Source of the DNA: Callorhinus ursinus
Lineage: Eukaryota; Chordata; Mammalia; Carnivora; Otariidae
Assembly: GCF_003265705.1 (NCBI RefSeq)
Contig: NW_020312817.1
Coordinates: 48,985,172 to 49,049,171 of the forward strand
Length of the DNA stretch: 64,000 nt
Direction: 5' to 3'
Numbering within the stretch: the stretch's first letter is position 1; the number at the start of each line of letters is the position of its first letter. This document shows, piece after piece, positions 23,901 through 35,480 of the stretch. The translations under genes and the position numbers were made by a program. The notes beneath the pieces are model-generated. The model did no database searches. It worked only from the letters and a program-made list of their open reading frames with translations, and was not told the origin of the DNA.

Positions 23901-24803
23901 GGATGGTATGTATTTCCTCCTTAGACTGCCTTTGCAGTATCCCATAGGTTTTGGACCAATGTGTTTTTCTTATTGGTTTCCATGAATTGTTTCAGTTCTT
24001 CTTTGATTTCCTAGTTGACCCAAACCCTCTTGAGCAGAGTGGTCTGTAGCTTCCAAGTGTTTGAATTCCTGCCAAATTTTTTCTTGTGATTGAGTTCCAG
24101 TTTTAGAGCATTATGGTCTGAGAATATGCGGGGAATGATCTCGAATCTTTTGGTATTGGTTGAGACCTGATTTGTGACCCAGTATGTGGTCTATTCTGGA
24201 GAAAGTTCCATGTGCGTTCAAGAAGGATGAGTATTCTGTTGTTTTAGGGTGGAATGTTCTGTATATATCTATGAGGTCCATCTGGTCCAGTGTGTCACTC
24301 AAAGCTCTTGTTTCTTTGTCGATTTTCTATTTAGATGATCTGTCTGTTGCTGAGAGTGGAGTATTGAGGTCTCCTACAATTAACATATTATTATCAATAT
24401 GACTCTTTATTTTGGTTAACAGTTGGCTAATGTAGATGGCTGCTTCCATGTTGGGGGCATAGATATTTACAGTTGTTAGATCTTCTTGTGGGATAGACAC
24501 TTTAAGAATGATATAGTGTCATTCTGTGTCTCTAACTACAATCTTTAGCTCAAAATCTATTTTTTCTGATATAAGAATTGCTACCCCAACTTTCTTTTGA
24601 GGTCCGTTGGCATGGAAGATGGCTCTCCGTCCCTTCACTTTCAGTCTGGATGTATCTTTAGGTTCAAAATGAGTGTCTTGTAGACAGCATATGGATGGGT
24701 CCTGTCTTTTTATCCAGTCTGCACCCCTGTGTCGTTTTATAGGAGCATTTAGGCCATTCACATTGAGAGTGATTATTGAAAGATATGAATTTATTGTCAC
24801 CAT
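20988..24803 (-). pseudogene. L1 ORF2 (endonuclease-reverse transcriptase), broken
   Basis: Spans 3,816 bp, close to the usual ORF2 length of about 1,275 codons, but it is split over at least six open segments. The N-terminal endonuclease segment (24803-24519) shows LNVNGLN with Asn14 in place. At residue 43, where human L1 has a catalytic Glu in QETH, this copy reads QDTH (codon at 24675-24677). The reverse transcriptase segment (23203-22658) carries the FADD active-site motif at 22711-22700. The C-terminal segment (21971-20988) has the Cys/His motif [18 protein letters not shown] at 21422-21369. Breaks between segments are stops and frameshifts, for example near 24500, 24100, 23340, 22655, 22240 and 22000. 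ORF2 would nick DNA and copy L1 RNA at the target; this copy cannot be translated whole. Confidence 0.88.
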
Positions 24804-24895
24804 GTTGCCTGTGAAGTCCTTGTTTCTATAGATTGTCTCTATAAATTTCTGTTCTATATCACTGTTGGGGTCTTTCTCCTTTTATAGAACCCCCC

Positions 24896-25762
24896 TTAAT
24901 ATTTCTTGCAGGGCCGCTTAGTGGTCCCATATTCTTTCAGTTTCTGCTGGTCTTGCAAGCTCTGCATTTCTCCATCCATTCTAAATGACAGCCTCACCAG
25001 ATAAAGTATTCTTGGCTGCATGTTCTTCTCATTTAGTACCCTGAATATGTCCTGCCAGCCCTTTCTGGCTTGCCAGGTCTCTGTGGATAGGTCTGACATT
25101 ATTCTGATGTTCCTCCCTCTGTTTGTAAGGAATCTCTTCCACCTAACTGCCCTTAAGATGGTTTCCTTGGTTCTAAGATTTGCGAGTTTTACTATTACAT
25201 GCCGGGGTGTTGACCTGTTTTCCTTGATCTTGGTATGGGTCCTCTCTGCCTCTAGGACACAAATGTTTGTTTCATTCCCCAGATTAGGGAAGTTCTCAGC
25301 TACGATTTGCTAAATATATCTTCTAGTCCTCTCTCTCTCTCTCCACCCCCTCAGGGATCCCAATAATTCTGACCTTGGAACATTTTGGTGTCACTTATTT
25401 CTCTGATGCTGTTTTCATGGATTTTGAGTTGTTTTTCCCTGGTCTCCTCTTTTTCATTCTTTTTTATCAGTTGGTCTTCTAGATCACTAATTCATTCTTC
25501 TGCCTCGCTTACCTAGCTGTTAGATTATCTAGATTAGATTGGATCTCATTGATAACATTTCTGCCAGTTCAGCTTTCACTTCTGCCCTTAGAGACTCTAT
25601 GTTGCCATTAATCGATTTCTCCATTCTGGCTATTGTTTTCACAACTGCTAGCCTGAATTCCATCTCCGATATCTTGGTTATATCTGCATCCATTTGTAAA
25701 TCTGTGACATAAGTCATAGTCTCTGAGTCTTCCCTATTTTGGGGGTTCCTCCTCCTAGTCAT
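24896..25762 (-). pseudogene. L1 ORF1 (RNA-binding protein), broken
   Basis: The N-terminal open segment (25762-25529, MTRRRNPQNREDSET...) reads into a Lys/Glu-rich coiled-coil region (MEKSINGNIESLRAEVKAEL). The C-terminal segment (25099-24896) contains GWQDIFRVLNEKN and PRILYLVRLSFRMDGE, matching the ORF1 C-terminal domain. The two parts are separated by stops and frame changes around 25100-25530. The span of about 289 codons is somewhat shorter than human ORF1p (338 residues). ORF1p would coat L1 RNA as trimers; this copy is inactive. Confidence 0.85.
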
Positions 25763-26657
25763 TCTGTTGAGGGGTGGTTGAGGGAATGTATAGAGTCCAA
25801 ATTATTGACCACAACCCAAGCAAGATGCACCTGTTTCATAGGAAACTGAGTGTTGTCAGCCTCTTGTTCTCCCAGCCTGTCTTCTGGGGGGAGGGGCCTG
25901 CCGCACTGTTATTCAGGCAACCCTGCTTGGGCAGAGTTGCCCTGCCCCCTGTGGGGGGGATGGGCTCAGTAAAAACCGGTTTTGGGGGGTTTTTGTTCCC
26001 TGGAGGCTTTCCCTGGTAGGTTTCCGCGCCTCTTCCAGGAGTCAGAGCAGAAGAGATCGTTTCCAACCCTCTGCCTCAGAGCAGGGAGATCACAGTCTGT
26101 TCTTCAGTGAGCTCTCCAGGCCACAACTATCTCCGTTTCTGTCTGTGCTGCTATTAACTGCAGCATCTTGGGTTGTGTGCCCCTCAGCAGTGCTCCCAGT
26201 CCTCTCCTCCAAGTCGGGGCATGGGGGCACATCTCTGCCCTCTGCTGGCAGTGTTTCTAAAACCGCGAGCCGCCCCCAGTTCACACGTGTGGTCCTGCCG
26301 CTCCATGTTTCAGTCCGGGGAGCTGCCCTAAAGTCCTTTCCTCACTGCTACCGGTCTGTGAGTCTGAGCCCCGTCCCCAGAGGCTTTTGTGCTCCTGTGT
26401 TATTTCCTTTCCCAGCGCTTATGACAGCTCCTTCCCCTTCCATTTATCTTCCGATATCTGCCTGCAGAATCACAGCTCCCCACTTCATACTTCAAAACCA
26501 ACCGCCTGCAATATTCTGTTTGTAGAGATCCAGATATATCTTCTTACAGCTCAGGCTGATTTCATGGTATTTCAGAGTGGTCTGGTAGATATCCAGCTCA
26601 ATTCAAGGGACTGGTTGGAATAGGGTCCCCTACTCCTCCACCATCTTTTTCCACTCC
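25763..26657 (-). promoter_or_regulatory. L1 5'UTR / internal promoter region
   Basis: About 0.9 kb of GC- and CpG-richer sequence between the L1 5' end and ORF1. In L1 elements this region carries the internal RNA polymerase II promoter. Whether this copy is active is unknown. Confidence 0.6.
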
Positions 26658-29600
26658 TTAATTTTTTATTTTAATTCCAGGATAGTTAACATATAGTGTT
26701 ACATTAACTTCAGATGTACAATATAGGGATTCAACAATTCTATACATTACTCAGTGCTCATCATAATAAAAGTACTCTTAATCCCCTTCACCTATTTTGC
26801 TCATCCCCTCACCCACCTCCCCTCTGGTAACCATCAGTTTGTTCACTAGAGTTAAAAGTCTGTTTTTTTGGTTTGTCTCCTTTTTTTTTCTTTGTTCATT
26901 TGTTTTGTTTCTTAAATTCCACATATGGGTGAAATCATATGGTATTTGTCTTTCTTTGACCAATTTATTTCACTTAGTATTATACTCTCTAGCTCCATCC
27001 ATGTTGTTGCAAATGACAAAATTTCATTTTGTCATATATATAAATATATAGATATATAGATATAGATAGATATAGATATCACCTTTTTTTTATCCATTCG
27101 TCTATAGATGGACACTTGGGCTGCTTCCTTTTACATTCAAAGTAACTCTTGATAGGTGTGTACTTATTGCCATATTGTTACTTTTTTATGGCTTTTTTTT
27201 ATGGCTGTTTTTGTAGTTCTTCTCTGTTGCTTCTCTGGCTCTCTTCTCTTACTATTAGCTGGCTTTCTTTAGTGATATACTTGGTTTCCTTTCTCTTTAT
27301 TTTTTGCATATCTGTTACTGATTTTTTATTTGTTGTTGCCATTAGGTTTGTGTATAACATCTTATGCATATACTAGTCTATATTATGTTGATGGTCACTT
27401 AAGTTTGAACCTATTCTTACTCCTCCCCCACATTTTAGGTATCTGGTGTCATACTTTATATCCTTTTATTCTGTGAATCCCTTGACTGATTTTTATAGAT
27501 ATACTTAATTTTACTGCTTTTGTACTTCCTACTTTTCTTACTCCTACCTATGGTCTTTCCTTTCCACTCAGAGTCCCCTTTAACATTTCTTGTAAGGCTG
27601 GTTTAGTGGTCATGAAATCTTTTAAGTTTTGTTTAGAAAACTCTTTATTTCTCCTTCTATTCCAAATGATAGCCTTGCTGGATAGAGTATTTTGGGTTGC
27701 AGGGTTTTTTTCCTTTCAGCACTTTGAGTATATCATGCCACTCCCTTCTGGCCTGAAAGTTTCTGCTGAAAATCAGCAGATAGCCTAATGGGGTTTCCCT
27801 TGTATGTAACTCTTTTCTTTTATCTTGATACTTTTAAAATTCTCTCTTTATCATTACTTTTTGTCACTCTAATTACTATGTGTCTTGATGTGGACCTCCT
27901 TGGGTTGATTTTGTTGGGGGATCTCTGTGCCTCCTGGATCTGAATTTCTGTTTCCTTCCTCAGATTTGGGAAGTTTTCAACTATTATTTCTTCAAATAAA
28001 TTTTCTGCCCCCTTTTCTCTCTCTTCTCCTGTGGGATCCCTATAACGTTAATGTTATTATGCTTGATGGTATTGTTGAGTTCCTTAAGTCTGTTTTCATT
28101 TTTTATTATTATTTTTTCTTCTCCTGTTCAGCTTGTTTTCCATGACTCTGTCTTCCAGGTTGCTGATCTGTTCTTCTGCTTTCTCTAGTCTATTATTTAT
28201 TCCAACTAGTGTATTTTTAATTTCAGTTATTGAGTTCATCGTCTCTTATTGGTTCTTTTTTATGTTTTCTATCTCTTTGTTGAGGGCCTCACTGAGGTCC
28301 TCCACTCTTTTTTCAAGTCCAGTGAGTATCTTTATGAGCATTACTTCAAATTCTCTATCAGGCATATACTTATCTCCATTTCATTTAGGTCTCTTGCTGT
28401 GATTTTGTCCTGTTATTTTCTTTCATTTGGATATATTCCTCTGTCTCCTCATTTTGTATAACTCTCTGTGTCTGTTTCTTTTTTTTTTAAGATTTTATTT
28501 ATTTATTTGTCAGAGAGATAGCACAAGCGGGGGGTTGGAGAGGGAGAAGTAGCCTCCCCACTGAGCAGAGAGCCCACTGTGGGGCTCGATCCTAGGACCC
28601 TGGGATCATGACCTGAGCTGATGGCAGATGCTTAACTGACTGAGCCACCCAGGCACCCCTCTGTGTCTGTTTCTATGTGTTAGGAAAGCCAGCTACATCT
28701 TCTGCTCTTGAAAGTAGTGACCTTATGAAGAAGAGGACCTGTAGTGCTCTGCAGTGCAATGTCCTCTGTTCACCTGAACCTGGCATTTCAGGGATGTCTC
28801 CTATGTGTGTTGCATATTCCCTACTGTTGTGGCTGAGCTGCTTTTGCCTTCAGTCCAGTCATCTTCAATGGCTCTCTTTGTCTTTTGTGGGTAGGGTTTG
28901 GTCCCTGTGTTGTTTGTGGGCCAGTTTGAGGCCACCTTAGGCTTTGAGTCAGACCAGGCATTTGCCAGAGATGAAGTAGCACTGAACTGCAGTGTGCTTT
29001 CCCTGTGTTGTGCCCTGAGAAGCTTTCATTTATGGGTGGGAGCTGTAGTCAGACCAGATATCTGCCCCAGCCTGCTGCTAAGGCTGGAGTTGGACTGGTA
29101 TATATGGTTATCATCCCCTCTCCCTGGGGCAGGAGTCACTTTGGAGTTTGCTAGCCCCTGTCAGGACCACTTGCACACTCCCAGGCTTGTGGCACCATTT
29201 TGGATGGGCTCTGGCCAAGGCCATATTGGAGGGGACAGGGCACCCTATTAGCAAGCTAGATGGAGAGTGTTGGCACCGTGCTGGTTCCTGCGGGTGTCTG
29301 TGTATCTAGGCTGGGGGTGGGGATGGGCGGAGGGGGAATTGTGCCCGCTAGCTCTTTTGTTCTTGGAGAAGTCTCCCAATGCCCACACTGAGATTAATAA
29401 ACAAATCTCCCTCCCATATACCCCAGGTGTTTTTCAAACTTCTGCTTCAATACTTGTATCTCCATGGGGCTATTTGTTGTGCTGTCTCTAAGGGTGGGGA
29501 TTCCATATCCTATCACCCTCCTGGCTCTCCCAGAGCCAAGCCCAGTGATTCTTAAAGTTCCAGATGTTAAGCCTTGCTGATTGTAAGAATTCACAAAATC

Positions 29601-29946
29601 ATGCCCCTCTGGTTTCAACACCAAATGTTATGGTGATTTGTCTTCCCAGTGTGGATCCCCTGTGCCTGGGATGCCTGCTGTGGGAGTCTGCTCCTCTCCC
29701 CTCTTTATGTCTATAGCCTCCTTCCCTCCTGCAGACAGTCCTGCAGGTCTGTTTGGCTCCTAACCACATCTCTGCCCTTTCTGCCCTCTTTGATGTGGCC
29801 TCTTCTCTATAGCTAGCTGTGAGAGTATGTTCTGCCAGTCTTCTGGTCATTTTCTGGGTTATTTACCCTAATGTGGGTGGTATCTAGTTGTATCAATGGG
29901 GTAAGGTGGGCTTAGGATCCTCCTACCCGGCCATCTTCCCCAGATT
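26658..29946 (-). mobile_element. Older LINE-1 with complete 5' end but ORF2 almost wholly missing, minus strand
   Basis: 26658-27134 is reverse L1 3'UTR plus the last part of ORF2 (ending cgtctatagatggacacttg). The next base block (ttacattcaaagtaactctt) is already the ORF1-ORF2 junction region. ORF1-like sequence follows to about 28463, then a SINE, then a long GC-rich 5'UTR ending in 'ctacccggccatcttcccc' at about 29943, the usual L1 5' terminus. Matching flanks (ttgcattttttaatt at 20687 and ttgcatttttaatt at 29947) bracket the whole nested block. Both parts therefore belong to one insertion that lost roughly 3.5 kb internally. Confidence 0.8.
28480..28658 (-). mobile_element. CAN-SINE, minus strand, inserted in the older L1
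   Basis: Reverse SINEC with 'aagattttatttatttattt' at its left and 'tgagccacccaggcacccct' at its right. A perfect 16-bp target duplication (ctctgtgtctgtttct) flanks it at 28464-28479 and 28659-28674. Confidence 0.96.
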
Positions 29947-30049
29947 TTGCATTTTTAATTCTGTAATCATGTTTTCCTTTGAAAGAAGTATTTCCTGCCC
30001 TTTCCATGGGTGCAACAGCCTCTGAAATCTTGTTTTAAAAATAAAGGAT

Positions 30050-30520
30050 TCAGGTTTCTCCTGTTATCCAAAAGTAGAGCATTTTTATGAAATCCTTTGT
30101 AAACTGAAATGGTATAAAGCAAAGAAGCAATTACCATTAATTTACATGGAAAGGTTTTTGATCATCACTACACCCAAAAATAACCTCTCTTAGACTTTTC
30201 TGATACCTTAGGACACATCTTGCTAACTGATGCACAAAATAAATTGAGATAAAGCAAACGTGCTCACAGACAAATTTCTAAGCTATGGAGAATTGGTGCT
30301 GAGATGCTGAGTGTAGTTCCTGGGGAAGGAGCTTGGTGAGCCTGCTCTTGCTGCTCAGAGTGGGTACTGCTGTATATCAGCTCACTGCACGACAAGCACT
30401 GGAAGCTATTTTTGCTTTTTGCCCTTTTTCATAAAAGTGAACATCTTCAAATTTCTTTCAGTTACTGAAAACAGGTACTGATGTAGGTCTTTTATAAAAG
30501 TGAGAGATAACTGTACCTCA
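30050..30520. repeat. Unassigned interspersed repeat, DNA-transposon-like
   Basis: Short inverted-looking motifs recur: 'atttttatgaaatcctttgt', 'catggaaaggtttttgatca' and, towards the other end, 'tttcataaaagtgaacatct' and 'tcttttataaaagtgagaga'. The pattern resembles an old mammalian DNA transposon, but I cannot name the family. Confidence 0.35.
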
Positions 30521-32382
30521 AGTTTCCACCTGTTCTTGAAGCAAGATCTTTCACAAAGAGATATTTTCTTTTCTAGTAGATTGGTTCCCATTGTCAGCTC
30601 TATCAAATATCAAATCATTTTCTCTTTTTGCTCATCCTTAGAAAGTGTAGCCCAATGTGGGGAGTTAGGATGGTTCTGGAGTTGTATGGATCCCTCCTCA
30701 GTCTTTCAATGACAGATGAGAAGGAAGTATGTGTTTGCTATGATTTTTCTCTTCCCTGCTCCTTCTCCACTGTAGGGGGCAGCCCAGAGATACTCAGAGC
30801 CCAGCTCCCCTTCTCTAGTCATCAGGGTTCATGGCCCCAGCCATGCAAATCATTGGGAAGCTGGGTACTGGCCCCTGAGCTGGCCGTTTCTTACCCTGAG
30901 GCCTACTGTGCATTCTAGAACTGAAAGCAGGTTCAAGCCTTACCCATTCCCTCAAGCCCTCCCTCAACATCACCTTGCAGTCTTCTGCACTGGGGCAGTG
31001 TCTTGACACTTGTTTTCCCAAGTAGGTCATTCTTCCTTCATTTGGCTGCACCATCCCTCTGTCAAATCTTAGGTTCTCAGCAACTTGAAAAACTTTGCCC
31101 TGTCCAGTGGGTGACACCCTGCACTCATTTCCATAGCTGAAATGGGTTTTTACATTTCTTTGACAATTTCAGGTACTTTTCCAGAAGGAGAAGTAATTAA
31201 CTATATTGAGCTTAAACTAAAGTATTACATCCAAAATTTGAAATGATTCCCTTTATATTTTTCAACTTGTAGCTTAGCAAAGTAATTTGTTTTTATGAGC
31301 TTATCTTTACTGATTCTTATAACATTTAAGCTGATTTTTTTTCTAAGAGTGCAAACATATCATGGGTAAATAATAATTTTTTTCTCCATCTTTCTAGTGG
31401 CTACACCTCTTATTTCTGCTTCATGTTGTATTGTAATGACCAGAACTTTTGCAGCATTAAATAATAAGGACTTCGTTAACTTTCTTACTTTTCTGAGAAT
31501 GCCTCCAGAACTCTACCATTAAGTAGGGTTTGGGTTATTGGTTTCACAATTAAGTTTAATATTGGGAGTTTTATTGAGAAGATTGTTTCTCAATATTCGT
31601 ATATTTTATTATTTTAAGAAGCATGCTTTTATTCTTAGTTTGGTGAAGAGTTTTATCAAAATATATCAGCATGTGTTGAGAAAAGTATTTTTTAATGTAC
31701 CCTATGGATACAAATCATTGTAATTCTATTCCCGTGTCTCTTAGATAAATCAGGTTTAGGTACCCTGGTTAGGGATGCTTTTGAAAACTATACTTGTTTT
31801 CTGAGATAGCATTGGAATTAGCAAAGGAACTCACCCATAAAACCAGCTAGCTCTGGAGTTCTTTATGGGAGGATTCTATAGTACATTCTTAATTCCATCA
31901 CTGCTACATTGAGTATTTTTGCATTTAAATATGTTAATATATATTTTTATGAAAAAATATCTATTTCATAGTGACTTTCAATTTAATAATACACAATTAT
32001 ACACCATCTTAAAATTTCTTATTTCTACTTCCTCTGTTTTTATTCCAAAATACCTGCCAAAAGAGATTATTTATCCGTTTTGCTTTCATTTATTAACTTC
32101 TGCTTTTATTTTTATTTTATTCCTCCTGCTCCTTTTTAAGTTTATTTAAATGTACATTTTTTGAATTTCTGAGTTGAATACTTAGTCCACTTATTTTCAT
32201 TTTTCAAATAATAAAGCCGTCTACCACACAGATCCACTTTGTCTCCATTCCACTAGCACTGATATATAATGCTGTCATATTCTTTATTTTTTAAATAATC
32301 TACCATTGTGTCTTTTTTCTTTCACCCAGTAGGTATTTAGAAAAGTTTTATTTTTTAAAGTCCAAGATATATGTAGCTCTTC

Positions 32383-32440
32383 CTCCTCTCTCTCTTTCTC
32401 TGTCTCCCTCCCTTTCTTTCTTTCTTTCTTTCTTTCTCAT
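32383..32440 (+). repeat. Pyrimidine simple repeat, (TTTC)n core
   Basis: CT-rich tract with about six uninterrupted TTTC units at 32410-32437, followed by an A run at 32441-32451. Confidence 0.9.
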
Positions 32441-32951
32441 AAAAAAAAAAACAGAGACAATGACATATAACAAAGTTTACCTTTTGGAAATTATTAAATG
32501 CTTGTTATGGTCTGAAATATGGATACTTGAGAGGACAGTACATTCTCTACATGCAAGATTCAAAGTTTAATAGTGAATCATCTTACTAATTGTTCTGTTG
32601 AAATTGTTCGTAATGTATTTTTGATAACTTACCCTATCATAGAGTAACCATGATACCTTAAAATCTTCCATTGTAATTGTATTTCTGCTCAGTTCTCTTT
32701 ATGTTTTTAAAATCTTTTGCCTTGCATGTGGAAGCACTGGATTTGGTATTTTGAGTAATAGAAAATATCCTTCTTTCTCTGTTTAGGGCTTTTGGCCATC
32801 AACACTACTTTCTGTAGTATTCACAGTGCCACTTCTGTTTTGTTTGCTTAACGTAAGCTCTCCCAGCATGTTTAGTTTCAGTTTTTCTGTATAATTTAGT
32901 TTATCTCTATCATTTTGTTGTGAGAATGCCTCTTATACACAGCATGCTTTT

Positions 32952-33140
32952 TTTGAGAGAGAGAGAGAGAGAGAGAGAGAGCATGAGGGGGGGAAGAGGC
33001 AGAGAGAGAGAGAATCTCAAGCAGACTCCCCTGCTGGGCACAGAGCCTGAAGCGAGGCTGATCTCACAACCCCAAGATCATGACCTGAGCTGAAATCAAG
33101 AGTTAGATGCTTAACCAACTGAACCACCCAGGAGCCCCAG
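32952..33140 (-). mobile_element. Older CAN-SINE, minus strand
   Basis: A (GA)n tract, then 'agactcccctgctgggcaca', 'aagatcatgacctgagctga' and 'ccaactgaaccacccaggag'. Flanks tacacagcatgctttt (32936) and tacacaacatactttt (33141) form a 16-bp target duplication with two differences. Confidence 0.93.
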
Positions 33141-33619
33141 TACACAACATACTTTTGATATTGGCTTACAGCTTCACATAAGAGTCTTCTTGTTTTTAAC
33201 AGACAAGTTTAACATCTGTAAACTCATTGTCATTCATCCATACATATTATATTTGATGTTTCATCATTTCGTTTCATACTTTCTGTTTTTTATTGTTTCC
33301 TCTTTATTGTGTTTTTGATTTATAGATGGTTTTGTTGGCTGTTATCTTTGGTAGTTTATAAGATAAAGATCTTTCATTTCATTCTACAAATAACAATCTT
33401 AAAGTTTTTAAAAACCATTCCTTACTATTTTTAGCTATTGACATTTATCATGTCAGTTGACATTATATTGACATTTATTGCCAAAATGTCAATAACAGAA
33501 TTCATTTTTGTTTCCATTTATAGGAAGAAGAACCTTGCCACATTCTACCTTCATCTTCCTTTGCCATCTTTTCTGTTAATAATCTGGGGTTTTTAACGTG
33601 TACTTTTTATAACATAGAT

Positions 33620-35185
33620 CAGTCATGCTCAAAGTGTGACCAAGGGACCCCTGGAGATCCCCAAGACACTTTCAAGGTGTCCATGAGGTCAAAATTATTT
33701 ATATAGAAATATGAAGATGTTATTTGCCTTTTCACTCTCATCCTCTCATGAGTGTACAGGAAGTTTTCCAGAGGTTCCATAACATGTGATATCACAGCAG
33801 ATTGAATGCAGAGGCAGCTATGAGACTCTGTCTACTATTAACCCAGACATTAAAGGGATTTATAAAAATGCAAAACAATGCCACCTTCTTTACTATTTTT
33901 TTAAATTAATAGATATTTTAATAAATATGTCATTTATGTTGACTTGTAATGAGTTTATTATTGCTATTTTTAATAAATATTTTAGTTTAGAACATTTTTC
34001 AGTTTACAGAAAAGTGGCATAGATAATACAAACAGTTCCCAAATACCCCACCTTGAACATGAACACAATGTTGATATATTATTATTAACTAAAGTCCATA
34101 GTTTTCCTCAGTCTTCCCCTAATATCCTTTTCCTAGTCCCAGAATCCCACCCAGGACATGGCATTACATTTAGTCATCATGTATCCTTAGGGTCCTCTTG
34201 GTTGTGATGATTTCTCAGACTTCCCTTGTTTTTGAAGACCTTGTCAGTTTAGAGGCATACTGGCCAGGTATTTCATAGAATGTCCCTCTACAGGGATTTG
34301 TCTTGGGTTTTTCTCGTGATTAGACCAGGATTGTCTGTTTAGGGGAGGAAGACCACAGAGATAAAGTGCCATTCTCATCACATCACATCAACGGTACATG
34401 CTATTAACATGACTCATTGCCGGTATTAATCTTGATCACTTGGCTTGAGGTAGTGTTTGTCAAATTTCTTTACTCTGAACTACCCTTTTCCCCCTGTCCC
34501 TTACTGTACTCTTTGGAAGGAACTTACTACGTGCATCCCACACTTAAGGGGTAGAGAGTTGTGCTCCCCATCCTAGAGGGCAGATCTACATAAATTGTTT
34601 GGAATTATTCTGCACTAGAGATTTGTCTCTTCTCCTGCTTTAATTTATTTATTTAATCATTTATTAATATCAGTATGTACTTGTGAATATTTATTTTGTA
34701 CTTAGGGTTATAATCCTTTTGGGTCACTTTATTAATTTGCTGCTCCAACTGTTCCAGCTTTGGCCACTGGGAGCTCTTTTAGTTGGTTCTTGCCTCCTTT
34801 TGACATGTCTCATTGTGACACATCCCATACATTACTGTGACTTGGGGTTTTATTCATTTAGTTTTATTTTTAATTTTTGTTTTTATTTTGTTGTGTTTTG
34901 AGCACTTTCATAGTTTGTGGCACTACAAGGTGCTCCAGGCTCATCCCTATACTTCTTGCCCTGATCCTACAGACAGCCATTGGAGAATGGTATTAGAAAC
35001 CAAGATCTGGGGTCTAGATGTGTTATTGTTATTTTTAAATGACTTAACAAACACTAAAATTTTCTCAGCTTTTGTTTCTTCTGTTGTAACTATTAATAGG
35101 TAAAATCCACACAAACAAAAACTCTTTGGGGTCCTCAATAACTATGAGTATAAAAAGGTCCTAAGACCAAAGAGGTTGAGAACAG
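33620..35185 (+). mobile_element. hAT-type DNA transposon remnant, split by an old L1 insertion
   Basis: Left part 33620-33972: 'cagtcatgctcaaagtgtga', 'ggagatccccaagacacttt' and 'cactctcatcctctcatgag'. Right part 35022-35185: 'aaaaactctttggggtcctc' and 'aagaccaaagaggttgagaa', which is complementary to the left end as expected of inverted termini. The two parts rejoin at a duplicated 'ttattg(c/t)tatttttaa'. Flanking 8-mers acatagat and atatagac differ at two positions. The exact family name is uncertain (Charlie-like). Confidence 0.65.
33973..35021 (-). mobile_element. Old LINE-1 3'UTR-type insertion inside the hAT element
   Basis: About 1.05 kb starting 'agaacatttttcagtttaca' and including 'attaactaaagtccatagtt' and 'tacataaattgtttggaatt', a combination seen in old mammalian L1 3'UTRs in reverse orientation. 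It is bracketed by the duplicated 'ttattg(c/t)tatttttaa'. Confidence 0.6.
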
Positions 35186-35480
35186 ATATAGACCTGCCTT
35201 CTTAAAAGTGTTTTCTATTCTATTTTATAATGCAGTTTATAAACAATGATTTATGGCCACCTCTATATACTTTTATTTTATTAGTCATTACCAGTTTATT
35301 AGCTCTAGGGCTTCCTGATTTTGAATTCTCATCATTTTGATTCATTGTCCTGGGGCGTGTATTTTGGTGGTTTCTTTGCAAAAAAGAGTACTTGCATATT
35401 TGAAAATACTTTTCTCTTGCATATACATACAAATAGCAGCTTGATTGGGTATGTATTGGTGAAATATCCTGAGTCTTTTT

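Larger units (their letters stand above)
20706..26657 (-). mobile_element. Nearly full-length carnivore LINE-1, minus strand, inactivated
   Basis: About 5.95 kb. Reading on the minus strand: 5'UTR (26657-25763, opening ggagtggaaaaagatggtgg), ORF1 (25762-24896), a roughly 92-bp spacer, ORF2 (24803-20988), a 3'UTR and an A-rich tail. A 10-bp target duplication (ttaatttttt) is at 20696 and 26658. The duplication lies in the A-rich tail of an older L1, so this element is nested. It has a complete 5' end, which is uncommon since most L1 insertions are 5' truncated. Stops and frameshifts in both ORFs make it incapable of moving by itself. Confidence 0.9.

Noticed and set aside
26145..26525. 126-codon plus-strand open frame
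   Set aside because: It is antisense within the L1 5'UTR, whose GC richness gives chance open frames.
28677..29251. Overlapping 87- and 117-codon plus-strand frames
   Set aside because: They lie antisense in the 5'UTR of the older L1.
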